From positions 1 through 39,706 of the forward strand of contig JAGTQB010000012.1 in the NCBI GenBank assembly GCA_018396995.1: DNA of 39,706 bases, given 5' to 3'. The notes beneath the pieces were generated by a model that was not told where the DNA came from, made no database searches, and was given only the letters and a program-made list of their open reading frames with translations. Below are positions 8,561 to 15,291 of this stretch, piece after piece. Position 1 is the first letter of the stretch. Each line of letters starts with the position of its first letter. The translations under genes and the position numbers were made by a program. The DNA is from Candidatus Bathyarchaeota archaeon (GTDB lineage: Archaea; Thermoproteota; Bathyarchaeia; Bathyarchaeales; DTEX01).

Positions 8561-9031
8561 TTGGAACGAAAGTTTACTTTAAGGAGATTTAGAGAGGAAG
8601 ATTTAGAGCAAGTAATGTATATAAACAGAACCTGCTTACCGGAAAATTACTCGACATATTTTTTCATGGAGCTATACATAAATTACCCAGAGACTTTCCT
8701 TGTTGCCGAAGTGGATGAGAAGGTTGTCGGATACATTATGTGCCGAATTGAAACTGGTTTCTCGGGCTTTGGTTTGATAAAGAGGGGGCATGTGATATCG
8801 ATTGCCGTTCTGCCAGGATATAGGCGCATGGGGATAGGAGAAGCATTATTAAGAGAGGCCCTCCGGGCGATGGTTGAGTATTACAATGTCAAGGAGTGTT
8901 ATCTAGAGGTCAGGGTTAGTAATACGCCCGCAATAAACCTTTATAAGAAGATTGGATTTGAGGTTGATAGGATTATTCGGGGATACTACGCCGATGGAGA
9001 AAACGCTTACCTAATGCGTGTAAAAATGTGA
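8561..9031 (+). CDS. GNAT N-acetyltransferase, archaeal Ard1/RimI type
   Basis: A 156-residue GNAT protein. Recognisable parts are the N-terminal LRRFREEDLEQVMYINR, the beta4 strand HVISIAVLPGYRRMGIGEALL with the acetyl-CoA pyrophosphate loop R-R-M-G-I-G, and the C-terminal SNTPAINLYKKIGFEV plus RGYYADGENAYLM, hallmark features of protein N-alpha-acetyltransferases such as Sulfolobus Ard1. It likely acetylates N-termini of nascent proteins. The frame has a TAA at 8543 and the first usable start is TTG 8561; GGGT lies just upstream. It precedes gatC by 13 bases, so it probably shares its transcript. Confidence 0.88.
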   Translation: MERKFTLRRFREEDLEQVMYINRTCLPENYSTYFFMELYINYPETFLVAEVDEKVVGYIMCRIETGFSGFGLIKRGHVISIAVLPGYRRMGIGEALLREALRAMVEYYNVKECYLEVRVSNTPAINLYKKIGFEVDRIIRGYYADGENAYLMRVKM

Positions 9032-9044
9032 TGGTGGGCTAGGC

Positions 9045-9338
9045 TTGAAAAAACGGTATGTTACAGAGAAAGACGTAGAGCGTATAGCTTGGCTAGCCCA
9101 CATAGAGTTAACGGAAGATGAGAAAGAAATGTTTACAGAGCAGTTTAATAGGATCTTGGAGTTTTTCAGGAAGATTGATGAAGTTGATACTGAGGGCATC
9201 CCACCAACATATCACGTCTTAGACCTCGTAAACATATTCCGCAAGGATGAGGTTAAAGATTCGCTGCCAAGGGAAGAGGCTCTAAAGAACGCTCCTAAAA
9301 AGGAGGACGCCTTCTTCAAATCCCCAAGAATAGTTTAG
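9045..9338 (+). CDS. gatC: Asp/Glu-tRNA amidotransferase subunit C
   Basis: A 97-residue GatC. The signature VTEKDVERIAWLAHIELTEDEKEMF is at the N-terminus, followed by NRILEFFRKIDEVDTEGIPPTYHV, and it ends with the DAFFKSPRIV tail usual for the family. GatC wraps around GatA and GatB in the GatCAB complex that converts Asp-tRNA(Asn) and/or Glu-tRNA(Gln) to the amide form. TTG 9045 is the only start compatible with the conserved N-terminus; GGTGGG precedes it by about seven bases. gatA follows at once. Confidence 0.95.
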   Translation: MKKRYVTEKDVERIAWLAHIELTEDEKEMFTEQFNRILEFFRKIDEVDTEGIPPTYHVLDLVNIFRKDEVKDSLPREEALKNAPKKEDAFFKSPRIV

Positions 9339-9356
9339 CCTAATAAGGTGAGCACT

Positions 9357-10820
9357 ATGCCAAGACTACATGAACTAACAGCTCTAGAAGTAATTGATAA
9401 AGTTAGGCGTCAGGAGATAACCTCCGAGGAGTATATAGTCTCCCTCATTGAAAGGATTCGGATGGTTGAAGGGAAGATAAACGCCTACATAACTACGGTA
9501 TTTGAGGAAGCCCTTAGACAGGCAAGAGAGATCGATAAGAAAATTCAGTGTGGCGAGAGACTGGGTAGGCTAGCTGGCGTAGCTGTTGCAGTCAAAGATA
9601 ACATATGCACCCGCGGAATAAGGACAACATGTGCCTCAAGGATGCTCGGTAACTTCATACCGCCATACGATGCAACGGTTATTGAGAGACTTAAGCGTGA
9701 AGACGCTATTATAATTGGAAAGACTAATATGGACGAGTTTGCAATGGGCTCAACAACGGAGACCAGCTATTTTGGCCCTACAAGAAACCCATGGGATCTA
9801 ACAAAGGTTCCAGGGGGTTCCTCAGGTGGGAGCGCTGCTGCGCTCATAGCCGATGAGACGGCATTAGCCCTTGGCTCTGATACGGGTGGCTCCATAAGAT
9901 GCCCGGCGAGCTACTGTTCAGTTATAGGGCTTAAGCCAACATATGGTCTAGTTAGCCGTTATGGGCTTATAGCATACGCTAACAGTTTAGAGCAAATAGG
10001 GCCTATGGCTAAGAGCACAGCTGATTGCGCCCTTCTACTCTCGGTTATAAGCGGATATGATCCAAGAGATAGTACATCAGTTAATGTCCAGCCGCTCGAT
10101 TACTTAAGTTGTCTCGTAGATGATGTAGGGGGATTAAGGATTGGCGTCATCAAGGAGTTTTTCGGCGAGGGTGTCGAGGACTCCGTTAAAAAGCATGTTT
10201 GGCGGGCTATACACCTACTCGAGAAATTAGGAGCTACTTATGAGGAGGTCTCTCTTTCAAGCTTAGAGTATGCTCTAGCGGCATACTATATTATTGCCAT
10301 GTCAGAGGCCAGCTCAAACCTAGCCCGCTATGATGGCTTAAGGTATGGGTTCAGGATTGATTATGATGATGCAGACTGGTCCAAGATATATGCTAAGAAT
10401 AGGCGAATAGGTTTCGGAGCCGAGGTTAAGAGAAGAATAATGCTCGGAACATTCGCTCTATCAGCTGGCTACTATGAACAATATTATCTAAAGGCTTTAA
10501 AAGTTAGAACAATAATCCGCAGGGAGTTTGAAAACGCCCTGAAAAAATTCGATATCTTAGTCGGCCCAACAATGCCCCTACCACCCTTCAACCTAGGCGA
10601 AAAAATACAAGATCCACTCACACTATATATGTGCGATATATTGACTGTACCCGCAAACCTAACTGGATACCCGGCTATATCAGTTCCATGCGGCTTTGAG
10701 GGAAGCTTACCAATAGGACTACAAATAATTGGGAAACCATTCGATGAAGCCACACTCCTAAAAGTTTCATATGCATTGGAGAGAAACACAGATTTCACAA
10801 GAAGAAAACCTGAGCTATAA
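9357..10820 (+). CDS. gatA: Asp/Glu-tRNA amidotransferase subunit A
   Basis: A 487-residue amidase-signature enzyme that frees ammonia from glutamine for the GatCAB complex. The Lys-cisSer-Ser triad is complete: Lys80 in AVAVKDNI, Ser155 in PGGSSGGSAAA and Ser179 in GSDTGGSIR. The spacing matches bacterial GatA. ATG 9357 has GGTGA five bases upstream; the in-frame GTG 9348 would overlap that SD. gatB is not in the window. Together with the archaeal-type AspRS at 27.9 kb this suggests at least the indirect route to Asn-tRNA. Confidence 0.96.
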   Translation: MPRLHELTALEVIDKVRRQEITSEEYIVSLIERIRMVEGKINAYITTVFEEALRQAREIDKKIQCGERLGRLAGVAVAVKDNICTRGIRTTCASRMLGNFIPPYDATVIERLKREDAIIIGKTNMDEFAMGSTTETSYFGPTRNPWDLTKVPGGSSGGSAAALIADETALALGSDTGGSIRCPASYCSVIGLKPTYGLVSRYGLIAYANSLEQIGPMAKSTADCALLLSVISGYDPRDSTSVNVQPLDYLSCLVDDVGGLRIGVIKEFFGEGVEDSVKKHVWRAIHLLEKLGATYEEVSLSSLEYALAAYYIIAMSEASSNLARYDGLRYGFRIDYDDADWSKIYAKNRRIGFGAEVKRRIMLGTFALSAGYYEQYYLKALKVRTIIRREFENALKKFDILVGPTMPLPPFNLGEKIQDPLTLYMCDILTVPANLTGYPAISVPCGFEGSLPIGLQIIGKPFDEATLLKVSYALERNTDFTRRKPEL

Positions 10821-10896
10821 TAGTTATATAGTGCACCACAATACTTATCTCAGATGAGAGCCGTATACTGGCGTAATGTTTTGAGGCTTTAGTAGA

Positions 10897-11913
10897 ATGA
10901 ATAGTTTGGCTAGACCAGTAGTTGGCATAACTATTGGCGACCCAGCGGGCATCGGTCCAGAGATCTCTATAAAGGCCCTTTTAGAGAAGAGTATTTTTAA
11001 TGAATGCATGCCCATCCTTGTGGGCGATTTAAGCGTCCTAGAAGAGGTTAATAGGCGGCTTAGTTTGGGTGCAAATTTCAGGGTTATAGATTTTCTGGAG
11101 GAGGCGAGGGGTATTGCGGGAAGGATCGAAGTAATCGATGCAAAGAGTGTTGATGTTAAGGATATTACTGTAGGCGCGGCATCCGCCACCTCGGGCAGAG
11201 CCTCAATATTATATATTAAGATGGCTGTGGAACATGCTTTAAGGGGAAAAATTAATGCGATAGCGACGGCGCCAATAAACAAAAAAGCCATCAATATGGC
11301 TGGGAGCGAGCATATAGGTCATACGGAGATCCTGGCAGCGCTATGCGGTGTTAGGGATCCGCTTACAATGTTTTATGTGAGGGGTCTCAGAATATTCTTT
11401 CTCACGAGACACGCGCCATTAGCTGAGGCTATAAAGGCTGTTAAGAAGGAAAGAATTATTGAGGCGACATTAAGGATTAACAAGGCTTTAGGGTGGATTG
11501 GAATACATAATCCTAGAATAGCCATTGCAGCGCTGAATCCACATGCCGGTGAAGATGGCTTAATTGGAGATGAAGAGATAAGGGAAATAATTCCAGCAAT
11601 AAAGGAGCTCCGAGACATGGGTTTAAATGTTGTTGGCCCGCTTCCAGCAGACAGCATATTTCATCAATCTTTAGAGCGAGGCTATGACGCAATATTATCA
11701 CTTTATCATGACCAGGGGCACATAGCCGCTAAAACCCTAGACTTCTACGGCACCGTTGCCGTGACCCTTGGTCTCCCATTCATCCGCACATCAGTTGACC
11801 ATGGAACAGCATACGATATTGCTTGGAGGGGATTAGCAAGCCCAAAAAGCTTAATAGAGGCCATAAAGTTGGCTGCAAGGCTCTCAAAAATCTATAACCT
11901 GAGCAAGGGATAA
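10897..11913 (+). CDS. pdxA: PdxA-family 4-hydroxythreonine-4-phosphate dehydrogenase-like protein
   Basis: A 338-residue member of the PdxA family. It starts with GITIGDPAGIGPEI, followed by IATAPINKKAINMAG, the metal-site histidines in GHTEIL, LNPHAGEDG and SLYHDQGHIAAK, and closes with GLPFIRTSVDHGTAYDIA. All metal ligands appear intact. Archaea normally make pyridoxal phosphate by Pdx1/Pdx2, so this is probably a PdxA2-type dehydrogenase acting on another phosphorylated hydroxy acid; that substrate is not readable from sequence. A TTATATA element at 10822-10828 may be the promoter. The PIN gene begins four bases after its stop. Confidence 0.85.
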   Translation: MNSLARPVVGITIGDPAGIGPEISIKALLEKSIFNECMPILVGDLSVLEEVNRRLSLGANFRVIDFLEEARGIAGRIEVIDAKSVDVKDITVGAASATSGRASILYIKMAVEHALRGKINAIATAPINKKAINMAGSEHIGHTEILAALCGVRDPLTMFYVRGLRIFFLTRHAPLAEAIKAVKKERIIEATLRINKALGWIGIHNPRIAIAALNPHAGEDGLIGDEEIREIIPAIKELRDMGLNVVGPLPADSIFHQSLERGYDAILSLYHDQGHIAAKTLDFYGTVAVTLGLPFIRTSVDHGTAYDIAWRGLASPKSLIEAIKLAARLSKIYNLSKG

Positions 11914-11917
11914 ATTA

Positions 11918-12310
11918 ATGCAAAGAGTTATATTAGATACAAACTTCCTGCTACTTCCACTACAATTTAAGATAGACATATTTGCCGAGATAGAGAGACT
12001 TATTGGGAAGTTTGAGCCAATCGTTTTATCTACGACGCTTAATGAGCTTAAAAAACTTGTAGGTTCTAGGTCCGTTAAGATTAGCAGATTAGCGCTGTCG
12101 GCTATGGAGATTGTTAAGAAGTGTAGGATTATAGAAGTAGATGTTAAGCCGGAGGAGAACTACGATGACGTGATATTACGCATTGCAAAGGAAAACAATT
12201 ATGTAGTCGCAACTAATGATAGGCTCCTTAGGAGAAAATTAAGGAAAGCGGGTATAACGACCATATTTCTTAGGCAGAGGGCTTATTTAGACATAGAGGG
12301 ACACACGTAG
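11918..12310 (+). CDS. PIN-domain nuclease, archaeal Fcf1/Utp24-VapC9 type
   Basis: A 130-residue single PIN domain. The acidic residues expected for metal-dependent RNA cleavage are visible: Asp7 in VILDTNFLL, Glu in LNELKKL, Asp in NYDDVIL and Asp in VATNDRLLRRKLRKAG. The C-terminus RKLRKAGITTIFLRQRAYL is typical of the archaeal relatives of Fcf1/Utp24, which are thought to act in ribosomal RNA maturation rather than as toxins. No antitoxin gene sits next to it, supporting the housekeeping reading. It follows pdxA by four bases. Confidence 0.85.
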   Translation: MQRVILDTNFLLLPLQFKIDIFAEIERLIGKFEPIVLSTTLNELKKLVGSRSVKISRLALSAMEIVKKCRIIEVDVKPEENYDDVILRIAKENNYVVATNDRLLRRKLRKAGITTIFLRQRAYLDIEGHT

Positions 12311-12345
12311 AGGAAAGCACTGAAAAACAAGATGACAGAAAAATG

Positions 12346-12366
12346 TTTTAAAGGAAAAATTTTAGG
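12346..12366 (-). terminator. T-tracts after the 43-aa acidic gene
   Basis: Read on the minus strand, the segment after the TAG at 12404 contains several runs of four to five T (rc of the A-runs near 12346-12362). These would serve as a T-tract terminator for the small acidic gene. The same bases are A-rich on the plus strand, so they cannot terminate the PIN gene. Confidence 0.35.
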
Positions 12367-12403
12367 GGTCTCTTTTATAATGGGAGGAGGGGAAATTTTG
12401 GGG

Positions 12404-12535
12404 CTACCACTCTTCCTCTTCTTCCTCCCACTCTTCCTCCTCTTCCCACTCTTCCTCCTCGCCCCAATCCTCCCATTCCTCTTCTTCTTCCTCTTCTTCC
12501 TCCTCCACCTTAGGCGGTGTCTTCTTTCTTGACAT
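12404..12535 (-). CDS. 43-aa tryptophan/glutamate-repeat acidic microprotein (not described to my knowledge)
   Basis: ATG 12535 to TAG 12404. The peptide has a basic, proline-containing head (MSRKKTPPKV), then ten Glu, then WEDWG, and then blocks EEEEW, EEEEEW and EEEEEEW to the end. Trp is at 21, 24, 30, 36 and 43; about 28 of 43 residues are acidic. GGTGA lies four bases before ATG, and TTTATTTAA (rc of 12572-12580) is about 40 bases upstream, predicting a start of transcription near 12550. T-tracts follow the stop. Acidic peptides with spaced Trp occur as protein-binding tails or DNA mimics (eukaryotic DSS1/Sem1 binds RPA and the proteasome this way), but no homology is claimed. It stands alone in an AT-rich gap. 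The opposite strand reads as a low-complexity Leu/Phe frame without SD. Confidence 0.65.
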   Translation of the reverse strand: MSRKKTPPKVEEEEEEEEEEWEDWGEEEEWEEEEEWEEEEEEW

Positions 12536-12556
12536 TATCTCACCAGCCGAGATAAT
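12534..12556 (-). promoter_or_regulatory. 8-bp perfect inverted repeat covering SD and start of the acidic microprotein
   Basis: The plus strand reads ATTATCTC, a 7-base loop ACCAGCC, then GAGATAAT: eight perfect pairs. On the minus-strand transcript the first two bases of the AUG and the purines behind the SD lie in the stem, and GGTG is at the loop edge. As RNA the hairpin could hide the ribosome site. As DNA the repeat spans the predicted transcription start and could be a repressor operator. Both readings are inference from the sequence. Confidence 0.55.
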
Positions 12557-12571
12557 TAGGTGTTCTAAGAG

Positions 12572-12580
12572 TTAAATAAA
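12572..12580 (-). promoter_or_regulatory. TATA element for the acidic microprotein
   Basis: On the minus strand the sequence reads GGTTTATTTAAC, a TATA-like box. Its centre is about 26 bases from position 12550, which would give a short leader carrying the GGTGA SD. Assigned by position and composition. Confidence 0.4.
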
Positions 12581-12795
12581 CCTTACCTAAAAATTCTAAA
12601 AACAAGAGAACAAATAAGTTGATTATAAATTAAGAAATAAAAGCCAAATTTTCCAAAAAAACAAAAATTTATAGATATTTTTTAAAAATATATCATTAAA
12701 GTTGTTTTTTATGAAAAATGCTTTAAGTTCATTATGGAAATTCTTAACTTAAGTAGCCAAGTTTTATGATTTAAGCGTTACTGTGATTTTATTCA
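12581..12795. other. AT-rich intergenic spacer, no gene seen
   Basis: Strongly AT-rich, without a convincing frame on either strand. On the minus strand it contains T-runs (rc of the A7 at 12654-12661) that can terminate the Ogg2 transcript, and further TATA-like stretches (rc of about 12621-12632). I see no tRNA-like cloverleaf or conserved RNA box. Confidence 0.4.
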
Positions 12796-13455
12796 TTACT
12801 TTAAGACCTTCCCGGTTCTTATATACCAGAGGTATAAATCCAATTCGCCTAAAGACAGGTTAACCATTCGGGCTAAATCGCCAAACAGATTCTCAATCTC
12901 CAAATATTTAAGCCTAGATAACCTCTTTGGCTTTTCAATTAATCCATGTTCTGTCAATATGCTAAGTATATGACGGTCTATAATAGCAACGTTCATGAAA
13001 CCTATATTTCTTAGGAAGTGGCTCGCCTCCTTATAGCCAAGGCCCTTAATGTTTCTTACAAGCCACTCCCTCAGCAATCTCTCATCAGAAACGTTCTTTA
13101 GGAGCGCTTCCAAATGTGGAATATCTCTTCTTGCCTCAACAATGTACTTTGCCCTCGAATTAGGATACCTATGGCCAAGAGATCTCAGCTTCTCAGCAAG
13201 CTCGTGCTCCGGCATAAATAGGAAACCGTTGTTTATTTCTAGTTGCATTTTTATAGCTTTCTCCGCACTGAAATTAGCTGTCAATATACAGAAACACAAT
13301 TCCTTAAAGATTTCATTAATAGGCTTAGTTCCATTCTTTTTAAACTCTCCAACCCTTTCATCAATCACCTTCCCAATAGCGCTACCCTTAAGCGGTTCAA
13401 TCAGAGAAGCAAGCCTACGTAGACCATCTGCTCTCGAATTATTTTTAGGAAACAT
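12796..13455 (-). CDS. ogg: 8-oxoguanine DNA glycosylase/AP lyase, archaeal Ogg2 family
   Basis: A helix-hairpin-helix GPD-type glycosylase. The hairpin reads NIKGLGYKEASHFLRNIG, with the Schiff-base Lys142 in GYKEA and the catalytic Asp160 in IIDRHIL, 18 residues apart as in Methanocaldococcus Ogg. It excises 8-oxoguanine opposite C and nicks the strand. The protein ends in ELDLYLWYIRTGKVLK, the usual C-terminus of this subfamily. I prefer ATG 13455 (219 aa, AGGCGAG upstream). A TTG at 13509 would add 18 residues and overlap the preceding gene by 17 bases. It follows the 61-aa gene on the same strand. Confidence 0.9.
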   Translation of the reverse strand: MFPKNNSRADGLRRLASLIEPLKGSAIGKVIDERVGEFKKNGTKPINEIFKELCFCILTANFSAEKAIKMQLEINNGFLFMPEHELAEKLRSLGHRYPNSRAKYIVEARRDIPHLEALLKNVSDERLLREWLVRNIKGLGYKEASHFLRNIGFMNVAIIDRHILSILTEHGLIEKPKRLSRLKYLEIENLFGDLARMVNLSLGELDLYLWYIRTGKVLK

Positions 13456-13492
13456 AAGCAACTCGCCTTTTATACTAGCATAATCCTCCTTG

Positions 13493-13678
13493 TCACTTTT
13501 TCTGGCCAATTATTTGGAAGGTAACTATAAATCTTTCCTCCAGCTCCTCAATCTTTATAATTTCGGTTACTAAACCCATACCTTCAAGCAAAAACTTGTA
13601 ATCTTCAAAGTAGTCATAGAAGCCACAAGTGTAGCAGAAAGAGCCAGTAAACTCGATCTTAAATATGTCGCCAGCCAT
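13493..13678 (-). CDS. Uncharacterised 61-aa protein upstream of ogg
   Basis: A short protein starting MAGDIFKIEF with one CxxC pair (Cys15, Cys18 in FCYTCGF), a middle of aromatic/acidic residues and a C-terminal beta-rich RFIVTFQIIGQKK. A single CxxC is not enough for a zinc ribbon unless it dimerises. It may be co-transcribed with ogg, which starts within or just after its 3' end. An imperfect palindrome lies directly before its ATG. No function can be assigned. Confidence 0.65.
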   Translation of the reverse strand: MAGDIFKIEFTGSFCYTCGFYDYFEDYKFLLEGMGLVTEIIKIEELEERFIVTFQIIGQKK

Positions 13679-13683
13679 AAAGA

Positions 13684-13705
13684 CCAGTCTAACTTTAGAC
13701 TCTGG
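13684..13705 (-). promoter_or_regulatory. Imperfect palindrome in the leader of the 61-aa gene
   Basis: The plus strand reads CCAGTCTAA, CT, TTAGACTCTGG: GTCTAA pairs with TTAGAC and CCA with TGG, with two unpaired bases on one side, giving nine pairs. It is six to 27 bases before the ATG at 13678. It may be an operator, an RNA hairpin, or part of the boundary of the nearby TnpB cassette. Confidence 0.4.
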
Positions 13706-13737
13706 AGATCTATACCTACTATACTCTTCAATCGCCT

Positions 13738-13777
13738 AACGCGACTGTTTCGGTTTTCATATAGGTTTATGTCGCTT
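13738..13777. repeat. Possible left-end hairpin of the TnpB cassette
   Basis: AA-C-GCGAC at 13738-13745 pairs with GTCGC-TT at 13771-13777, leaving one C bulged out. IS200/IS605 elements carry terminal hairpins with an unpaired base, and this one sits just outside the 47-aa gene at the expected left side of the cassette. The 25-base loop is longer than usual, so it could equally be a chance pairing or an RNA terminator. Confidence 0.25.
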
Positions 13778-13781
13778 GATG

Positions 13782-13925
13782 TTATTCTTCTGCTATGATT
13801 AGTGCATAGACTTCTTTTCCGTGGAGATGTTTTATCTTCTCTTTGTCTTTGCCAAGCGGGTAGAGGACGTAGTCCCCTCTCCTGTACTTTATGATGCTGC
13901 ATCTAACAATCTCGATTCTAGCCAT
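13782..13925 (-). CDS. 47-aa protein divergent from tnpB, probable cassette partner
   Basis: ATG 13925 to TAA 13782. The sequence starts MARIEIVRCSIIKYRRGDYV and continues YPLGKDKEKIKHLHGKEV to a beta-strand tail YALIIAEE. The strand-strand-loop-strand pattern resembles small AbrB-like or transposon-associated DNA-binding proteins, but I cannot place it in a named family. AGGTGGAT is five bases before ATG, and the TTATAA box at 13959-13964 gives a predicted transcript start near 13936, so expression looks well specified. It is absent from most annotations by size alone. A repressor or antitoxin-like role towards tnpB is possible; that is inference. Confidence 0.65.
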   Translation of the reverse strand: MARIEIVRCSIIKYRRGDYVLYPLGKDKEKIKHLHGKEVYALIIAEE

Positions 13926-13956
13926 ATATCCACCTATACAGATACTGGAGAGAAAA

Positions 13957-13965
13957 AATTATAAG
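13957..13965. promoter_or_regulatory. Palindromic TATA box shared by tnpB and the 47-aa gene
   Basis: AATTATAAG contains TTATAA, its own reverse complement. It lies about 25 bases before the tnpB ATG (leaderless start on +) and about 37 bases before the ATG of the 47-aa gene (leader of about 11 bases holding AGGTGGAT on -). It is the only TATA-like element in the 61-base gap. Confidence 0.5.
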
Positions 13966-13986
13966 CTCTTCTCTACAGTTCTAGAT

Positions 13987-15216
13987 ATGGTGAGCTACTC
14001 GGTGAAGGGTGGAGGGCTTGTTGAGGCGCTTAAGATGAGGGCTCTCCCCGAGGGTAGCAATGATTATCTTGCTCTACTCGAGTTCCTGAAACTCTATCGT
14101 GATGCTGTTCAACTAGTGGTAAACAAGTTGTGGAGTTTAAACGAAATACCTTCAATCAAAACTCTACACAAGATGTCCTACTCAGAACTTAAGAGATATG
14201 GTTTTAGAGCACACCACGTGAAGCAGGTATATACCTACGCTAAAACTATCGTTAGAGCTAGTAAGCGGAATGGTGGAAAGAAGCCAGTTCTAAGGAGGTT
14301 AACAGCTAGAGTAGATAGATATGATTACAGGCTTGACCTAGAGAATAGAACACTTATCTTGAGGATACATGATGGTAGAGTGGTTATATTAAAACTATTA
14401 ACATCTATTGAGAGGATAGAGAAGTTTAGGGGTTGGAGCAACTACGAGATAGCTATAAAGGTTATCGAGAATGAGGTCTATGTAGCGGTATACTTCAGGA
14501 GAATAGTTAAATCAAGGAAAACCAAAACCATCACAACCATCGACGTTAACTTCGACAACGTTACTTTAGCCGTTTTCACATCTAGTGGGAAGCTGTTGAA
14601 GCTGAAGCGGTACAAAACACCTCTCAGGAAAATCTTAACCCACAGGATATGGATCGAGAGAATACAGAAAAGGTACTCTAAATCTTGGGGATTTGTTAAA
14701 GGAGTTAGAGAAGTCATCGAGAAGCACGGTGATAGGATGAAGAGCATAGCTTTGGACTACGCACATAAGATAGGTGATAGAGTAGCGGAGATAGCCAATG
14801 AACACAACTCAACCATAGTTCTCGAAAACCTAAACAAACTTAGGGATAGAGCCAACAGCAATAGCTTATTCAACAAAAAGCTATCACTATGGTTCTACAG
14901 AAAAATACAGTTCACTATAAACTATGAAGCTCTTGAGAGAAGACTAGAGGTTAGCTACATTAACCCAATGAAAACATCATCAACATGCCCAAGGTGTGAA
15001 AGCAGATTAAAAGATAATGGCGATAGAGTACTGAAGTGCAGTAAATGTGATTTCACAGGAGATAGAGACGTGGTTGCATGCATAAACCTATTCTACAGAT
15101 ACTCAAGATGTGGGGTGCCTAGGGTCGCCCTGAACGCCCCCAAGGGTGATGCAAACCTAAGACCAATGCAGGGGAAAAGAGATGAGGCAATGAAATCAAC
15201 TTATATCAGAAGCTGA
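13987..15216 (+). mobile_element. tnpB: TnpB, RNA-guided nuclease of an IS605/IS1341-type element
   Basis: 409 residues from ATG 13987; a longer frame opens at 13891 but lacks family similarity before this point. The RuvC-like catalytic residues are all present: Asp186 (TTIDVNFD), Glu280 (IVLENL) and Asp361 (GDRDVVACINL). The zinc ribbon has CPRC (334-337) and CSKC (351-354). The tail GVPRVALNAPKGDANLRPMQG is the conserved C-terminal stretch whose DNA overlaps the guide (omega) RNA scaffold in related elements. TnpB cuts DNA next to a short TAM under RNA guidance and helps keep the element. No TnpA (Y1 transposase) is present, so the copy needs one in trans. It appears intact. Confidence 0.93.
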
Positions 15217-15270
15217 ACCCCTCTAAAACAATGTTACTTCGAGAGAAGATGTCTTCATCTCCTTATTAAG
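15100..15270 (+). ncRNA. Candidate omega RNA / right end of the TnpB cassette
   Basis: In characterised TnpB elements the guide-RNA scaffold is encoded by the 3' end of tnpB and the right end of the element, with the guide being the flanking DNA. Here the last part of the gene is G/C-rich with pairing G-runs and C-runs (GGGTCGCCC, CGCCCCCAAGGG), unlike the AT-rich surroundings, and a GAAG-ATGT-CTTC hairpin lies near 15247. The exact right end and therefore the guide cannot be fixed from one copy. Confidence 0.35.
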
Positions 15271-15291
15271 TAATTAAAATGAGGGTTAGTT

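Noticed and set aside
11918-12310. PIN protein as a VapC toxin
   Set aside because: No antitoxin frame lies next to it, and its C-terminus matches the Fcf1-like housekeeping group.
12332-12532. 66-aa plus-strand frame rich in Leu/Phe, as a membrane peptide
   Set aside because: No SD, weak start, and the hydrophobic repeats are the reverse reading of GAA/GAG/TGG codons. The minus strand has SD, TATA and terminator.
13570-13902. 110-aa minus-strand frame across the TnpB left flank
   Set aside because: It runs through the 47-aa gene and the 61-aa gene in another frame, has an Arg-rich composition without domain, and lacks an SD.
13891-13986. Upstream extension of tnpB (32 codons)
   Set aside because: It overlaps the divergent 47-aa gene and the shared TATA box, and the residues do not resemble TnpB. 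ATG 13987 lies 25 bases from the TATA.
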